Source: Lysobacteraceae bacterium
Lineage (GTDB): Bacteria > Pseudomonadota > Gammaproteobacteria > Xanthomonadales > Rhodanobacteraceae
Direction: 5' to 3'
Assembly (NCBI GenBank): GCA_028866435.1
Contig: JAGWIC010000017.1
Span: 1-40,254, forward strand
Length of the DNA: 40,254 bases
A program made the translations under genes and the position numbers. Positions 28,384 to 36,460 of the stretch are shown here, piece by piece. The notes below the pieces were generated by a model. The model was not told where the DNA came from. It ran no database searches and saw only the letters and a list, made by a program, of their open reading frames with translations. How positions within the stretch are numbered: the first letter of the stretch is position 1; the number at the start of each line of letters is the position of its first letter.

Positions 28384-29811
28384 ATGGATCATTCCCGAGT
28401 TGCCTCCCCGCCCGCTGCCTTCAGGCCATGGGCACGTCATGCGGCGCGACATGCGACCGCCATCGGCATCGCGCTGGCGCTTTGCGGCTGCGCGAGCTAC
28501 CGGCCGCTGCCGCTGGGCGATGGGCACGGTGCCGCCAGCGTGGCCGGGCTCAGCGCACCGACGTCGTCGATGCCGCCGTCGGCGTTGCCCGCGCATCGCT
28601 TCGATCCTGCCGATGGGCTGGATGTCACCGAAGTGGCGATGCTGGCGCTGGCGAACAGCCCGGAATTGCGGCTCAGGCGCGACGAACTCGGCATCGCCAG
28701 GGCGCAGGCCTTCGCGGCCGGGCTGCTGCCCGATCCGCAGCTGGGCCTGGCGGCCGATTTTCCGCGCCAGTCCGGTGCCGGCCTCAGCACCGCCTACAAC
28801 CTCGGCCTGAGCGAGGACATCAGCGCCTTGCTGACGCGCTCCACCCGCCGCACCGCCGCCCGCGAGCAGGCCCACCAGGTCAACCTCGACCTGCTGTGGG
28901 CCGAATGGCAGACGGTGGCGCAGGCGCGGCTGCTGTTCGACCAGGTGCTGAACCTGCGCGCGCAGCAGGCGCGGCTGGCGACCGAGCAGGCCGCGCTGGC
29001 CGGCATCGGCGGCCATATCCAGGCGGCGCTGGCCGCCGGCAACCTCACCTACGACAGCGCCAGCGCCGGCCTCAACGCCGAGGCCGACGTGCGCAAGCGG
29101 CTGGCCGATACCGCGATCGCGCGGCACCAGGCGGAGAGCGACCTGCACCTGTTGCTGGGGCTGGCGCCGGACGCGCCGCTCGACCTGGTGGGCGCGCCCT
29201 ACCAGGTGTCGCCCACGCCGGCGCAGCTGCACGCGGCGCTGCACGGCCTGCCGCAGCGGCGGCCCGACCTGCTCGCCCTGCAGGCCGGCTACGCCGCGCA
29301 GCAGGCCAGGTTGCGAGGCGCGATCCTGGCCCAGTTCCCGGCCCTGACCATCGGCTTCAACACCGCCCGCGACACCAGCGCGGTGTATACCAACGGGCTC
29401 AGCATCGGCATCACCCTGCCGCTGTTCGACCGCAACCGCGGCAACATCGCGATCGAACGGGCAACCCGCCAGCAGCTGCACGACGACTATGCGGCGCGGC
29501 TGCTGGCCACGCGCATCGACATGCAGCGCATCGACCGCGACCTGGCCACGCTCGATCGCCAGCTGGCGACGCTGGCCCCGCATGCACGGCAGCTCGACCA
29601 GGCCCGCGCCGCCGCCGAGCGGGCCTGGCCGGCCGGCACGCTGGACTGGCCGACCTACCTGGCGATCCGCAGCAACGCGCTCGCCACCGACATGGATCTG
29701 CTGGCCGCCCGGCAGGAGCGCGCGCGCCTGTCGATCGCGCTGGAGGTCCTGCTCGGCAACACCGATCTCGCCGCCACTTCGTCCCACTCCACGTCAGCAG
29801 CCACGCCATGA
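28384..29811 (+). CDS. TolC-like outer-membrane efflux lipoprotein
   Basis: Outer-membrane channel component of 475 residues. The N-terminus has a signal sequence and lipobox LCGC with lipidation expected at Cys36. The mature protein shows the two-fold repeat of outer-membrane efflux proteins: ALANSPELRLRRDELGIARAQ opens the first half and LPQRRPDLLALQAGYAAQQARLRGAILAQFP the second, each followed by long Ala/Gln/Arg-rich coiled-coil helices. Length is normal for the family. ATG 28384 follows GAAGAG. Its stop overlaps the adaptor's start (ATGA at 29808). It would form the exit duct of the tripartite pump encoded next. Confidence 0.9.
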   Translation: MDHSRVASPPAAFRPWARHAARHATAIGIALALCGCASYRPLPLGDGHGAASVAGLSAPTSSMPPSALPAHRFDPADGLDVTEVAMLALANSPELRLRRDELGIARAQAFAAGLLPDPQLGLAADFPRQSGAGLSTAYNLGLSEDISALLTRSTRRTAAREQAHQVNLDLLWAEWQTVAQARLLFDQVLNLRAQQARLATEQAALAGIGGHIQAALAAGNLTYDSASAGLNAEADVRKRLADTAIARHQAESDLHLLLGLAPDAPLDLVGAPYQVSPTPAQLHAALHGLPQRRPDLLALQAGYAAQQARLRGAILAQFPALTIGFNTARDTSAVYTNGLSIGITLPLFDRNRGNIAIERATRQQLHDDYAARLLATRIDMQRIDRDLATLDRQLATLAPHARQLDQARAAAERAWPAGTLDWPTYLAIRSNALATDMDLLAARQERARLSIALEVLLGNTDLAATSSHSTSAATP

Positions 29812-30875
29812 ATCGTTCCCTCATTCTCCCCGCCCTGTGCGCGTTGCTGTTGTCCGGCCTGTTGCTGGGTTGCGGCAAGGCGGCGTCGGATGACGACGAG
29901 GCCGCCGCGCCCGCCGGCGAGGTCGCGGTGACCACGGCCGTGCCCGTGCAGCAGACCTTCCACGACAGCATCGAGGCCTGGGGCAGCGCCGCCGGCGACC
30001 CGCAGCATGTGCGCTCGATCAGCCTCGGCCACGGCGGCCAGGTCACCGCGCTGCAGGTCGCGGCAGGGCAGACCGTGAAGCGCGGCCAGCCGCTGCTGAC
30101 GGTCACGCCGGACCCGACCGCCCGCAGCGCCTACCAGCAGGCGCAGACGGCGCTGACGGCGGCCCGCGGCGAACTCGCGCGCACCGGGCAACTGGCGGCG
30201 CAGCGGCTGGCCACCCAATCGCAACTGGCCGCCGCGCAGAAGGCGCTGGCCGATGCGCAGTCGGCCCTCGACGCGCAGCGCGCGCTCGGCGGCGGCGCCG
30301 CCACCGAAACCGTCGACGCGCCGGCCGACGGCGTGGTCACCGCGCTGCAGGTGGGGCTGGGCGAGCGGGTGGCGGCGAACGCGCCGTTGCTCAGCTTCAC
30401 CCCGGCGCACGCCTTGCTCGCCGTGCTCGGCGTGCAGCCGCAGGACGGCGCGCAGCTGCGCACCGGCATGCCGGTGCAGCTGCAGCCGGTCTACGGCACG
30501 CACGAAACCTTCATCGGCCACCTGCGCATGGTCGGCCAGTCGATCGATCCGCAGACCCGCCTGCTGCCGGCGCAGGTCGAGCTGCCGGCCGCCGCCAGCG
30601 CGACCCTGGTGGCCGGCACCGCGCTGGATGCGCGGATACGCACCGCGGACTTCACCGCCTGGGCGGTGCCGCGTGCGGCGGTGCTGCATGACGGGCAGGG
30701 CGACTACCTGTTCCAGATCGAGCACGGCCACGCCAAGCGGATCGACGTGAAACTGCGCAGCCCGGCCGGCGACACCGTCGGTGTCGAGGGGCCGCTCGAC
30801 CCCAAGGCCAAGGTGATCGTGCTCGGCGTGTACGAGCTGCACGATGGCGACGCGGTGCGGGAGTCCGCCAAGTGA
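29808..30875 (+). CDS. RND efflux periplasmic adaptor (membrane fusion) lipoprotein
   Basis: Periplasmic adaptor of 355 residues with lipobox LLGC and lipidation at Cys22. The order is a beta-barrel-lead strand, a lipoyl half-domain (GHGGQVTALQVAAGQTVKRGQPLL), a coiled-coil hairpin (about 100-150), the second lipoyl half (DAPADGVVTALQVGLGERVAANAPLL), a beta-barrel and a membrane-proximal domain (AAVLHDGQGDYLFQI). It links the pump to the outer-membrane channel. Overlaps of 4 nt on both sides (ATGA, GTGA) indicate translational coupling. The N-terminal spacer after Cys22 is rich in Asp and Glu. Confidence 0.9.
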   Translation: MNRSLILPALCALLLSGLLLGCGKAASDDDEAAAPAGEVAVTTAVPVQQTFHDSIEAWGSAAGDPQHVRSISLGHGGQVTALQVAAGQTVKRGQPLLTVTPDPTARSAYQQAQTALTAARGELARTGQLAAQRLATQSQLAAAQKALADAQSALDAQRALGGGAATETVDAPADGVVTALQVGLGERVAANAPLLSFTPAHALLAVLGVQPQDGAQLRTGMPVQLQPVYGTHETFIGHLRMVGQSIDPQTRLLPAQVELPAAASATLVAGTALDARIRTADFTAWAVPRAAVLHDGQGDYLFQIEHGHAKRIDVKLRSPAGDTVGVEGPLDPKAKVIVLGVYELHDGDAVRESAK

Positions 30876-33800
30876 GCCTCACGGTATGGATGCAGCGGCA
30901 TCGCCGCTCGCTGCTGTTCCTGGCGCTGATGCTGGCGATCGGCGGCATCGCCAGCGCGTTGATGATGCCGGTGGCGCTGTTTCCCAACGTGGCGTTTCCG
31001 CGCGTGCAGGTGACGCTGGACGCGGGCGACCGTCCCGCCGACCAGATGGCGATCGAGGTGACCACGCCGGTGGAGGAGGCGGTGCGCCGGGTGCGCGGCG
31101 TGCGCAACGTGCGCTCCACCACCAGCCGCGGCAGTGCCGACATCGCGGTCACCTTCGACTGGGGCGCGGACATGGCCGCCGCCCTGCAGGGGGTGAACGC
31201 GGCGGCCGGCCAGGTGCTGCCGCAGCTGCCCGCCGGCACCCAGCTCAGCACCCGGCGGATGGATCCCACCACGTTCCCGATGCTGGCCTACAGCCTGCGC
31301 TCGCACACGCTCTCGCCCAGCGCGCTGCACGACCTGGCCGAGTACCAGCTGCGCCCGCTGCTCAGCGGCATCAACGGGGTCGGCCAGGTCAAGGTGCAGG
31401 GCGGCGAAGTCGCCGAGTTCCACGCCGACATCGATCCGGGCAAGCTGCGCGCGTTCAACCTCAGCCTGGCCGAGGTGAGCGCGGCGGTCACCCGGGCGGC
31501 GACCATCCAGGCGATGGGCCGCGTGTCCGACCACTACAAGCTCTACCTGCTGCTGGCCAACAACCAGCCCAACACGCTGGCCGCGCTGCGCGCGATCGTG
31601 CTGCGCGCCGGGCCGCAGGGCGTCGTGCGCCTCGGCGACGTGGCGCGGGTGAGCCTCAGCCACGTGCCGCAGTGGATCAAGGTCAACGCCGACGGCCAGG
31701 ACGCGGTGCTGCTGCAGGTCTACCAGCAGCCGAACGGCAACAGCGTGCAGATCGCCAGGGACGTGCGCCAGCGGCTGGCCGACTTCGCGCCGCAGATGCC
31801 CGCCGGCGTGAAGGTGGCCAACTGGTACGACCAGACCCAGCTGGTGACCAGCGCCGCCGGCAGCGTGCGCGACGCGATCCTGATCGGCATCGTACTGGCG
31901 GGACTGGTGCTGTTCGTGTTCCTGCGCAACACGCGGGTGATCCTGATCGCCCTGATCGTGGTGCCGGCGGTGCTGGCGATCACCGTGCTGCTGCTGTACG
32001 TGCTGGGCATGAGTTTCAACATGATGACGCTGGGCGGCATGGCCGCCGCGGTGGGGCTGATCATCGACGACGTGATCGTGATGCTCGAGCACATCATGCG
32101 CCGGCTCGGCGGCGACCAGGACCCGCGCCAGGTGCACGAGCGCATCGCCGGCGCGGCGTGGGAGTTCACCCGTCCGCTCACCGGCTCCAGCGCGGCCACG
32201 GTGATCATCTTCCTGCCGCTGGCGTTCCTGTCCGGCGTCACCGGCGCGTTCTTCAAGGCGCTGTCGCTGACCATGGCCAGCGCGCTGATCATTTCCTACC
32301 TGCTGACCTGGATCGCCGTGCCGCTGCTGGCCGAGCGCTTCCTCGACCAGCGCCATCGCACCGAGCACCCGCCGGGCCGTTTCACCCAGCGCATGATGGC
32401 CGCCTACGAGCGCACCCTGCAGCATTGGCTCAGGCGGCCGCTGCTGGTGCTGCTGCTGGTGGTTCCGCTGCTGCTGGCCGGCGGCTTCGCCTACACGCGG
32501 GTCGGCACCGGTTTCATGCCGCAGATGGACGAGGGCGGCTTCATCCTCGATTACCTGTCACCCCCCGGCACCTCGCTGGAGGAGACCGACCGCCTGCTGC
32601 GCCAGGCCGAGGCGATCATCCGCGCCAATCCCTACGTGGACACCTATTCGCGGCGTACCGGCCTGCAGCTGGGTGGCGGCGTCACCGAGGCCAACCAGGG
32701 CGACTTCTTCGTGCGCCTGAAGAACGGCTCGCGGCCCTCGACCGAGCAGGTGATGGAACAGATCCGCACCCAGGTCGAACAGAAGGTGCCGGGGCTGGAC
32801 ATCGAGCTCTCGCAGCTGATGGAGGACCTGATCGGCGACCTGGTGGCGGTGCCGCAGCCGATCGAGGTGAAGCTGTACGGCGACAACGCGGCCGAGCTCG
32901 ACGCCGCCGCCGAGAAGGTGGCCGCCGCGGTCGGCAAGATCAACGGCGTGGTCGGCGTGCGCAACGGCATCAACCCGGCGGGCGACGCGCTGGTCGTGCA
33001 TGTGGATGCGACCAGGGCCGCGCTGCAGGGGCTCGATCCGGTCGGCGTGACCGACCAGGTGGCCGCCGCGGTCGACGGCGTGGTGGCCGCGCAGTTGCCC
33101 GAAGGCGGCAAGGTGGTCGGCGTGCGCGTGCGCCTGCCCGACGACGCGCATCAGCGGCTGGAACAGGTGGCCGCGCTGCCGATCCGCGCCGCCGACGGGC
33201 ACCTGCTGCCGCTGTCGCAGGTGGCGACGATCGAGCAGGTGCAGGGCCAGCCCGAGATCAACCGCGACAACCTCAAGCGCATGGTCGCGGTGACCGGCCG
33301 CATCAGCGGGCGCAGCCTGGGTTCGGCGATGGCCGACGTGAAGCAGGTGATGGCGCGCAAGGACATGCTGCCCAAGGGCATGTTCTACGAGCTCGGCGGC
33401 GTCTACAAGCAGCAGCAGCAGGCGTTCCGCGGCCTCACCATCGTGATGCTGGCGGCGATCGCGCTGGTGTTCACGCTGCTGCTGTTCCTGTACGAGAGCT
33501 TCCGCGTGGCGCTGGCGATCCTGGCGATGCCGTTGCTGGCGCTGCCGGCGGTGTTCATCGGGCTGTGGGTCACCGGCATCGAGCTCAACATCTCCTCGAT
33601 GATGGGCATGACGATGATCGTGGGCATCGTCACCGAGGTGGCCGTGTTCTATTTCTCCGAGCTGCAGCAGGCCGAAACCGACCAGGCCGCGGCGGCGTCG
33701 CTGCACGATGCCCTGCACGAGGCCGGCCGCCACCGTACCCGGCCCATCCTGATGTCGACGATCGCCGCCATGCTCACCCTGCTGCCGCTGGCGCTGGCGA

Positions 33801-33937
33801 TCGGCCAGGGCTCGCAGATGCAGCAGCCGCTGGCGGTGGCGATCATCGCCGGCCTGCTGGTGCAGGTGCCGCTGGTGTTGCTGGTGATGCCGGTGCTGTA
33901 CTCGCTGCTGCGCCGCCGCGATACCCCGCCGGCATGA
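30872..33937 (+). CDS. RND efflux pump, inner-membrane permease
   Basis: Proton-driven trimeric pump of 1021 residues. It has a first membrane helix (about 12-34), a large periplasmic loop, helices 2-6 (about 333-480) and the matching second half. In helix 4 the acidic pair Asp399-Asp400 (GLIIDDVIVMLEH) is that of drug and hydrophobic-compound pumps. In helix 10 the position where AcrB has its key Lys reads Glu922 (GIVTEVAVFYF), as in heavy-metal pumps such as CusA. It is thus of mixed character, and the substrate is unclear. GTG 30872 overlaps the adaptor's stop. A propeller gene follows directly, an unusual addition to an RND operon. Confidence 0.92.
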   Translation: MSLTVWMQRHRRSLLFLALMLAIGGIASALMMPVALFPNVAFPRVQVTLDAGDRPADQMAIEVTTPVEEAVRRVRGVRNVRSTTSRGSADIAVTFDWGADMAAALQGVNAAAGQVLPQLPAGTQLSTRRMDPTTFPMLAYSLRSHTLSPSALHDLAEYQLRPLLSGINGVGQVKVQGGEVAEFHADIDPGKLRAFNLSLAEVSAAVTRAATIQAMGRVSDHYKLYLLLANNQPNTLAALRAIVLRAGPQGVVRLGDVARVSLSHVPQWIKVNADGQDAVLLQVYQQPNGNSVQIARDVRQRLADFAPQMPAGVKVANWYDQTQLVTSAAGSVRDAILIGIVLAGLVLFVFLRNTRVILIALIVVPAVLAITVLLLYVLGMSFNMMTLGGMAAAVGLIIDDVIVMLEHIMRRLGGDQDPRQVHERIAGAAWEFTRPLTGSSAATVIIFLPLAFLSGVTGAFFKALSLTMASALIISYLLTWIAVPLLAERFLDQRHRTEHPPGRFTQRMMAAYERTLQHWLRRPLLVLLLVVPLLLAGGFAYTRVGTGFMPQMDEGGFILDYLSPPGTSLEETDRLLRQAEAIIRANPYVDTYSRRTGLQLGGGVTEANQGDFFVRLKNGSRPSTEQVMEQIRTQVEQKVPGLDIELSQLMEDLIGDLVAVPQPIEVKLYGDNAAELDAAAEKVAAAVGKINGVVGVRNGINPAGDALVVHVDATRAALQGLDPVGVTDQVAAAVDGVVAAQLPEGGKVVGVRVRLPDDAHQRLEQVAALPIRAADGHLLPLSQVATIEQVQGQPEINRDNLKRMVAVTGRISGRSLGSAMADVKQVMARKDMLPKGMFYELGGVYKQQQQAFRGLTIVMLAAIALVFTLLLFLYESFRVALAILAMPLLALPAVFIGLWVTGIELNISSMMGMTMIVGIVTEVAVFYFSELQQAETDQAAAASLHDALHEAGRHRTRPILMSTIAAMLTLLPLALAIGQGSQMQQPLAVAIIAGLLVQVPLVLLVMPVLYSLLRRRDTPPA

Positions 33938-33981
33938 TGCCCGCGCCGCTTTTCCACCGTTTCCCGCCCCAGGCCTCCTTC

Positions 33982-35013
33982 ATGCAGAAACTGTTTCGCT
34001 CCATCGTGCCGGCCTCGCTGTTGCTGCTGGCGTTGCCCCTGGCGGCCCACGCCGCGCCGCCCGCGCCCGCGCTGCGCGTGTTGTCGAGCCTGCCGCTGGG
34101 CGGCACCGGCGGCTGGGACTACCTGAGCTTCGACGCGGCGCATCGGCACCTGTTCGTCAGCCGTGGCGACCGCGTGCTGGTGATCGACGTCGACCGCCAG
34201 CGCCAGGTCGGCACCATCGCCGGCACCGACGGCGTGCATGGCATTGCGCTGGCGCCCGCGCTCGGCCGCGGCTTCACCAGCAACGGCAAGGCGGCCGCGG
34301 TCACCGAGTTCGACCTGGCCACGCTGAAGACCGTCGCCACCATCAGCGGCACCGGCAAGAAACCCGATGCCATCGTCTACGACCCCGCGTCGCACCACGT
34401 GCTCACCTTCAACGGCGACAGCGACTCGGCCAGCGTGATCGACCCGGCCAGGGGCAGGGTGATCGCCACCATCGCGCTGCCAGGGCGGCCGGAGTTCGCC
34501 GTGTCCGACGGCGCCGGCCACGTCTACGTGAACCTCGAGGACAAGTCCGAACTGGTCCAGCTCGACACCGCCAGCGACAAGGTGCTGCAGGTGTGGCCGC
34601 TGGCGCCGTGCCGCTCGCCCAGCGGCCTGGCCATCGACGTGCGCCGTCGCCGCCTGTTCTCGGTCTGCGACAACCGGTTGATGGCGGTCACCGACGCCGG
34701 CGACGGCCGCCAGGTCGCCAGCGTGCCGATCGGCAACGGTCCGGACGCGGTGGTGTTCGACGCCGCCACGTCGACGATCTACAGCTCCAACGGCGACAGC
34801 GGCACGATCACCGCCGTGCACGAGGACGGCCCCGACCGCTACCGCGTCGTCGCCACCATTCCCAGCCAGGTCAGCGCCCGCACCCTGGCGCTGGACCCCA
34901 GGCTGCACCGGCTGTACCTCTCGGCCGCGCGGCAGGGCAAGACCCGGCAGGCGAACGGCTGGCCGACGATCGAGCCGGGCAGCTTCGCCATCCTCACCGT
35001 CGGCCGGCCCTGA
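33982..35013 (+). CDS. Secreted YncE-type beta-propeller at the end of the efflux operon
   Basis: Exported propeller protein of 343 residues. The signal peptide runs from MQKLFRS to AHA (about residue 24). Blades include WDYLSFDAAHRHLFVSRGDRVLVIDVD and TIYSSNGDSGTITAV. The conserved cysteine motif CRSPSGLAID...LFSVC gives Cys210 and Cys229. ATG 33982 gives a normal signal peptide; ATG 33934, overlapping the pump's stop, is an alternative that adds 16 residues and would couple translation like the other genes of this operon. It is nearly the shortest of the propellers. Its position suggests a periplasmic accessory to the pump or to the compound exported. Confidence 0.85.
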   Translation: MQKLFRSIVPASLLLLALPLAAHAAPPAPALRVLSSLPLGGTGGWDYLSFDAAHRHLFVSRGDRVLVIDVDRQRQVGTIAGTDGVHGIALAPALGRGFTSNGKAAAVTEFDLATLKTVATISGTGKKPDAIVYDPASHHVLTFNGDSDSASVIDPARGRVIATIALPGRPEFAVSDGAGHVYVNLEDKSELVQLDTASDKVLQVWPLAPCRSPSGLAIDVRRRRLFSVCDNRLMAVTDAGDGRQVASVPIGNGPDAVVFDAATSTIYSSNGDSGTITAVHEDGPDRYRVVATIPSQVSARTLALDPRLHRLYLSAARQGKTRQANGWPTIEPGSFAILTVGRP

Positions 35014-35037
35014 CGGCCCGCGTCGCGGCTCGGCCGC

Positions 35038-36156
35038 TCAGCGCGCGACGGAGTCCAGCGGCGGCGCGGCCGCAGCGGGCGGCGGTGTGATCGCCGAGGC
35101 ATCGACGGCGGCGGACGGCTCGGCGGCTGCCGGTGGCGCGGTCAGTTCGACCCGGTTCCGGCCCTGCGACTTGGCCAGGTAGAGCGCCACGTCCGCGTCA
35201 TGAAACCATGCCGCGGCATCGTCGAAGGCCATGCTCGTTTCGGCGATGCCGATGCTCAGGGTCCAGACGCCGGGACCTTCGGCGCCCACCCGTTCGCCGT
35301 GCAGGCGGATCCGCTCGCCCACCAGCCGCGCCGCCCCCACGTCGGTCTCGGGCAGCAAAACGGCAAACTCGTCGCCACTGAGCCGGCCGGCCACGTCGCC
35401 GTCGCGGTTGTTCATGCACAGCACATAGGCCACCTTGCGCAGCAGCGCATCGCCGGCAGCGTGCCCATGGACATCGTTGACCTGCTTGAGCCCGTCCACG
35501 TCGATCAGGATCAGCGACGCCTGGCGCCGGTTGCGGCGGAACCGCAGCAGCTCGCGCTCGCTGGCCTCGACGATGGCGGTGCGGTTGGGCAGCTGGGTCA
35601 GCGCGTCGGTGCGGCTGAGCAGGGTCAGCTTGCGGTTCTGTTCGCGCAAATGCTTGGCCATGGCGAAGGTCACCAGGCTCAAGTGCGCCGGAAAGAGCAG
35701 CAGCAGCGGCACGCACGCGACCACGTCCCACATGGTGCTGAGCGGATCGAAATGAAACCCGACCAGTCCGATCGCTGCCAGCGCCGCCAGGAACTGCGCT
35801 GGCAAGGACGAGCGGAATTGCTCCCAGCCACCCATGCTGAGGTGTTCCATCGACAGCATCGACAGCAGCACCACGCTGGTCAGCACGTTGAAATGCATGA
35901 ACACCACCCAGGAGCTGCCCAGGGCGGCGTCGATCCTGAAGTTGATTGCCTCGCGTTGTGCCGGGTGCTCCGCATGGCTGGTCAGCACGCGCGCGACCGG
36001 CGGCCACAGCAGGGCGCAGCTCGCCATCCACGCCCACAACCAGGCGGGGGTCTGGTGCTGCGCCAGCACCGAGCACACCGGCAGCGCACCCAGGATCAGC
36101 CCGATCGTGCGTACGCGGTAGACCTTCCGGATGTTCTGGCGCCGAGTGCTGTGCAT
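35038..36156 (-). CDS. MASE2-GGDEF membrane diguanylate cyclase
   Basis: Membrane enzyme of 372 residues that makes cyclic di-GMP from GTP. The N-terminal half (about 15-170) is a multi-helix domain beginning RRQNIRKVYRVRTIGL, resembling the MASE2 domain of AdrA/DgcC. The C-terminal GGDEF domain has DALTQLPNR, the DVDGLKQVND metal-binding strand and the active-site loop SGDEF (Ser in place of the first Gly, a common active variant). An inhibitory I-site RDGD lies five residues before it, so product feedback is expected. The tail is Ala/Pro-rich and disordered. It is convergent with the propeller gene (24-nt gap) and divergent from the next receptor. It is probably regulated independently; no operon partner is seen. 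Confidence 0.9.
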   Translation of the reverse strand: MHSTRRQNIRKVYRVRTIGLILGALPVCSVLAQHQTPAWLWAWMASCALLWPPVARVLTSHAEHPAQREAINFRIDAALGSSWVVFMHFNVLTSVVLLSMLSMEHLSMGGWEQFRSSLPAQFLAALAAIGLVGFHFDPLSTMWDVVACVPLLLLFPAHLSLVTFAMAKHLREQNRKLTLLSRTDALTQLPNRTAIVEASERELLRFRRNRRQASLILIDVDGLKQVNDVHGHAAGDALLRKVAYVLCMNNRDGDVAGRLSGDEFAVLLPETDVGAARLVGERIRLHGERVGAEGPGVWTLSIGIAETSMAFDDAAAWFHDADVALYLAKSQGRNRVELTAPPAAAEPSAAVDASAITPPPAAAAPPLDSVAR

Positions 36157-36460
36157 GACCTTGTCGATACGAAACCCACACGAGCGGCCGTAGCCTTGGC
36201 GCCGGTCGCTGGCCCGCGACGTCTAAACCCGCGCGGTACGACCTCTGTCGGCGCGCCGCAGCATTACTTGAGCGCACCGGTCGCCACGGCAGCCCACCCG
36301 ATTGACCGCTTGTGGGCCGCAGCACAGAATCGACCCGACGACGCATGGCCAGGCCACGGCTGCTGCGGCGCACAAGCCGCCTCGCCGGCGAACCCGATGA
36401 CGCGGCACTCACACCGGCGCAAGCACGATGCGCGCCGACCACCACAGCAAGGAGCCGCCA
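36157..36460. other. Divergent intergenic region
   Basis: These 304 bases between the cyclase (minus) and the receptor (plus) hold no gene I can support. They contain the candidate promoter at 36302-36330 for the receptor. No activator box of the type seen at 5299 or 12367 is visible here, in keeping with this receptor belonging to a different (sugar) regulon. Confidence 0.55.
36302..36330 (+). promoter_or_regulatory. Candidate sigma-70 promoter of the sugar-type TonB receptor
   Basis: TTGACC (36302-36307) and CAGAAT (36325-36330) are 17 bp apart, matching five and four of the six consensus bases. The leader would be about 120 nt. Confidence 0.4.
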
